From Cyanobacteria bacterium OH_CBrB_359 (GTDB lineage: Bacteria > Cyanobacteriota > Vampirovibrionia > Gastranaerophilales > Gastranaerophilaceae), in NCBI GenBank assembly GCA_023433065.1, contig JAEZET010000004.1:1001159-1065158 (forward strand): DNA of 64,000 bases, given 5' to 3'. The first letter of the stretch is position 1. Every line of letters begins with the position of its first letter. The notes beneath the pieces are model-generated. The model saw only the letters and a list, made by a program, of their open reading frames with translations. It ran no database searches and was not told the DNA's origin. Both the position numbers and the translations under genes were made by a program. Below, piece after piece: positions 62,894 to 64,000 of the stretch.

Positions 62894-63377
62894 ACCAATA
62901 GATACTTTTACGCAAGTTTTAGAAGAGTTATTTAATTATGTCGGATTAGAGCATAAGTTCATGGCGGAAATCCCAGAAAGTTCATTAAATACAACTGAAG
63001 ATGTAAATGTTTTAATTTGGCTTTCAGGCGAAATTACAGGAAATATTGTTTTTTGCCATCCTTATAAATCAGCTATTGATATAGCAGGAAAGTTTATCGG
63101 TTCTGAGAATCTTAGCGAAATCGACGAATATACAAAAGCGGCATTATGCGATTTTTATGCAGAATTTACCGAAAGATTTGTAAATTTTATTAAAATAACC
63201 AATATGTATAATTTTAAAAAAGATTTTCAGAGTTTTAATGTTCAGCTCTCACCGCCTATTTTTATAACTGGCAAAGACTTATATGGATTGGTTAATAAAA
63301 ATCCCGCTAAGAAGTTATTTTTCAAAGTTGAAGGCGAAAAATTCGGAATAGCTTACAATTTTTTAAAAAATGATTAA
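62883..63377 (+). CDS. CheX-like protein 2 with degenerate active site, 164 aa
   Basis: It parallels its neighbour: VNVLIWLSGEITGNIVFCHPYKSAIDIAGKFIG, a helix ALCDFYAEFTERFVNFI in place of the ExxN helix, and SPPIFITGKDLYGL matching the PxxxxGK strand. The catalytic Glu-Asn pair is missing. The two genes are probably an old duplication giving a heterodimer. It is the last gene of the coupled cluster begun at 59995. Confidence 0.65.
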   Translation: MIFKPIDTFTQVLEELFNYVGLEHKFMAEIPESSLNTTEDVNVLIWLSGEITGNIVFCHPYKSAIDIAGKFIGSENLSEIDEYTKAALCDFYAEFTERFVNFIKITNMYNFKKDFQSFNVQLSPPIFITGKDLYGLVNKNPAKKLFFKVEGEKFGIAYNFLKND

Positions 63378-63465
63378 TAATTTTATACTAAATTTACCTG
63401 AAATAACAATGAAATAATTCAAATTTCATGAGAAGCTACTTAATACTATATTAGGAGGCATGTTC

Positions 63466-63741
63466 ATGGAAATAAAAGAAAAATTATATTTACTTAGAAA
63501 TATTCTTTTTAAATCATTTGTTATTGGTTTAGTGTTTCTTCTTGCGGCAATTTTAATTTATATGCCTTGCAAATGTCTTATTGCCGAAATTTATCAAACA
63601 AAATTCATGATTCCTGTTGGCATATATTATGCAATGTGGGTTAGTTTTATTGGTTTAATTAAAACCATACTCATTTTTTTATTTTTAGTTCCCTCAATCG
63701 CTGTGCATTTATGCATTAAACAGCTAGAAAAACAAAAATAA
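63466..63741 (+). CDS. Small membrane protein, 91 aa
   Basis: Two hydrophobic helices (about 13-33 and 48-80) separated by a short polar loop with a Cys pair (MPCKC). No family is recognised. AGGAGG at 63453-63458 fits the ATG at 63466, not the ATG two codons earlier. It is 88 bases after the CheX-like cluster and may be a separate unit. Confidence 0.65.
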   Translation: MEIKEKLYLLRNILFKSFVIGLVFLLAAILIYMPCKCLIAEIYQTKFMIPVGIYYAMWVSFIGLIKTILIFLFLVPSIAVHLCIKQLEKQK

Positions 63742-63858
63742 TATTTAATTATGACTATTTGTTAATATATTAGTATAAATATGATGCAGCTAACGACAAT
63801 TTTCAAAATGAAAAATACTTTATATATTTAAGAAGGCAATATATATAAAGTTAGGTTA

Positions 63859-64000
63859 ATGTCGATTAATAGTACTAATTTAAGTGCATATAATATAAGC
63901 GGTCTTAGTCAAAGAGACATAGATGCTTTGCAAAAATCCGGCTCTGTTAAGATTCAGGATTTATCTGGCAAAGCTTACTCAAATCTTGCACCTCTCACTA
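63859..64000 (+). CDS. Unknown protein, first 47 residues (runs off the window)
   Basis: An ATG-started frame stays open to the window end. The start (MSINSTNLSAYNISG) is Ser/Asn-rich like the starts of the motif-bearing unknown proteins in this window, but no [VP][AS]F[GK] motif is visible in the part seen. The ribosome site is weak. Confidence 0.5.
   Translation, partial: MSINSTNLSAYNISGLSQRDIDALQKSGSVKIQDLSGKAYSNLAPLT

Overview
The window is AT-rich bacterial DNA read with the standard bacterial code (TGA is used as a stop). The gene content suggests a non-photosynthetic relative of Cyanobacteria of the Melainabacteria/Vampirovibrionia (Gastranaerophilales-like) type. It carries a Ycf23/DUF561 gene otherwise typical of cyanobacteria and plastids, cyanobacterial-type arginine-guanidine hydrolase pieces, a small SLOG protein of a kind seen in cyanobacteria, and a KDO transferase (WaaA) implying a Gram-negative envelope. 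No photosynthesis gene is present. This assignment is an inference from gene content; no rRNA is in the window.

Layout. 0-1 kb: a two-gene set for arginine catabolism that resembles a split AgrE/ArgZ, then a decayed GNAT acetyltransferase. 1-6.5 kb: a lineage-specific protein, a B12-binding radical SAM enzyme, an orphan GHKL ATPase fused to a Ymh-type HEPN domain, and tRNA-Val, tRNA-Lys and tRNA-Asn genes around another small lineage-specific protein. 6.5-24 kb: housekeeping and metabolic genes (pdxJ, ycf23, an oligopeptide-binding protein, NfeD/slipin, miaB, a PPIase/M24 peptidase/RNA methyltransferase operon, pcrA) plus an orphan TOPRIM protein and an MnmD-like methyltransferase/SGNH/FAD-oxidoreductase group. 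24-31 kb: a NarL-type response regulator behind an unusual repeat-rich promoter, dprA-topA-aroE, and the operon lysA-cdaA-aldolase-gcvPB on the minus strand. 34-54 kb: a SPASM radical SAM enzyme, uvrC, thiG, a SNF2 helicase, ruvA-glgA, lipoproteins and envelope proteins, rpsF-ssb-rpsR, secA-waaA. 54-64 kb: mscS, a Ca-loop protein, folP, and then a cluster that looks like a reduced or repurposed flagellar/chemotaxis switch: a FlgM-like protein, TPR proteins, a degenerate HD-GYP, a FliY/FliN-like SpoA protein and two degenerate CheX-like proteins.

Two signals stand out. First, five unrelated proteins of unknown function share a short N-terminal motif [VP]-[AS]-F-[GK] within residues 10-34 and have no signal peptide, which suggests a lineage-specific N-terminal tag. 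Second, the operon at 59995-63377 combines a c-di-GMP phosphodiesterase fold, a flagellar switch domain and CheX/CheC folds that have all lost recognisable catalytic residues. This looks like a signalling-derived assembly rather than a standard chemotaxis pathway. No CRISPR array, insertion sequence or prophage is visible.
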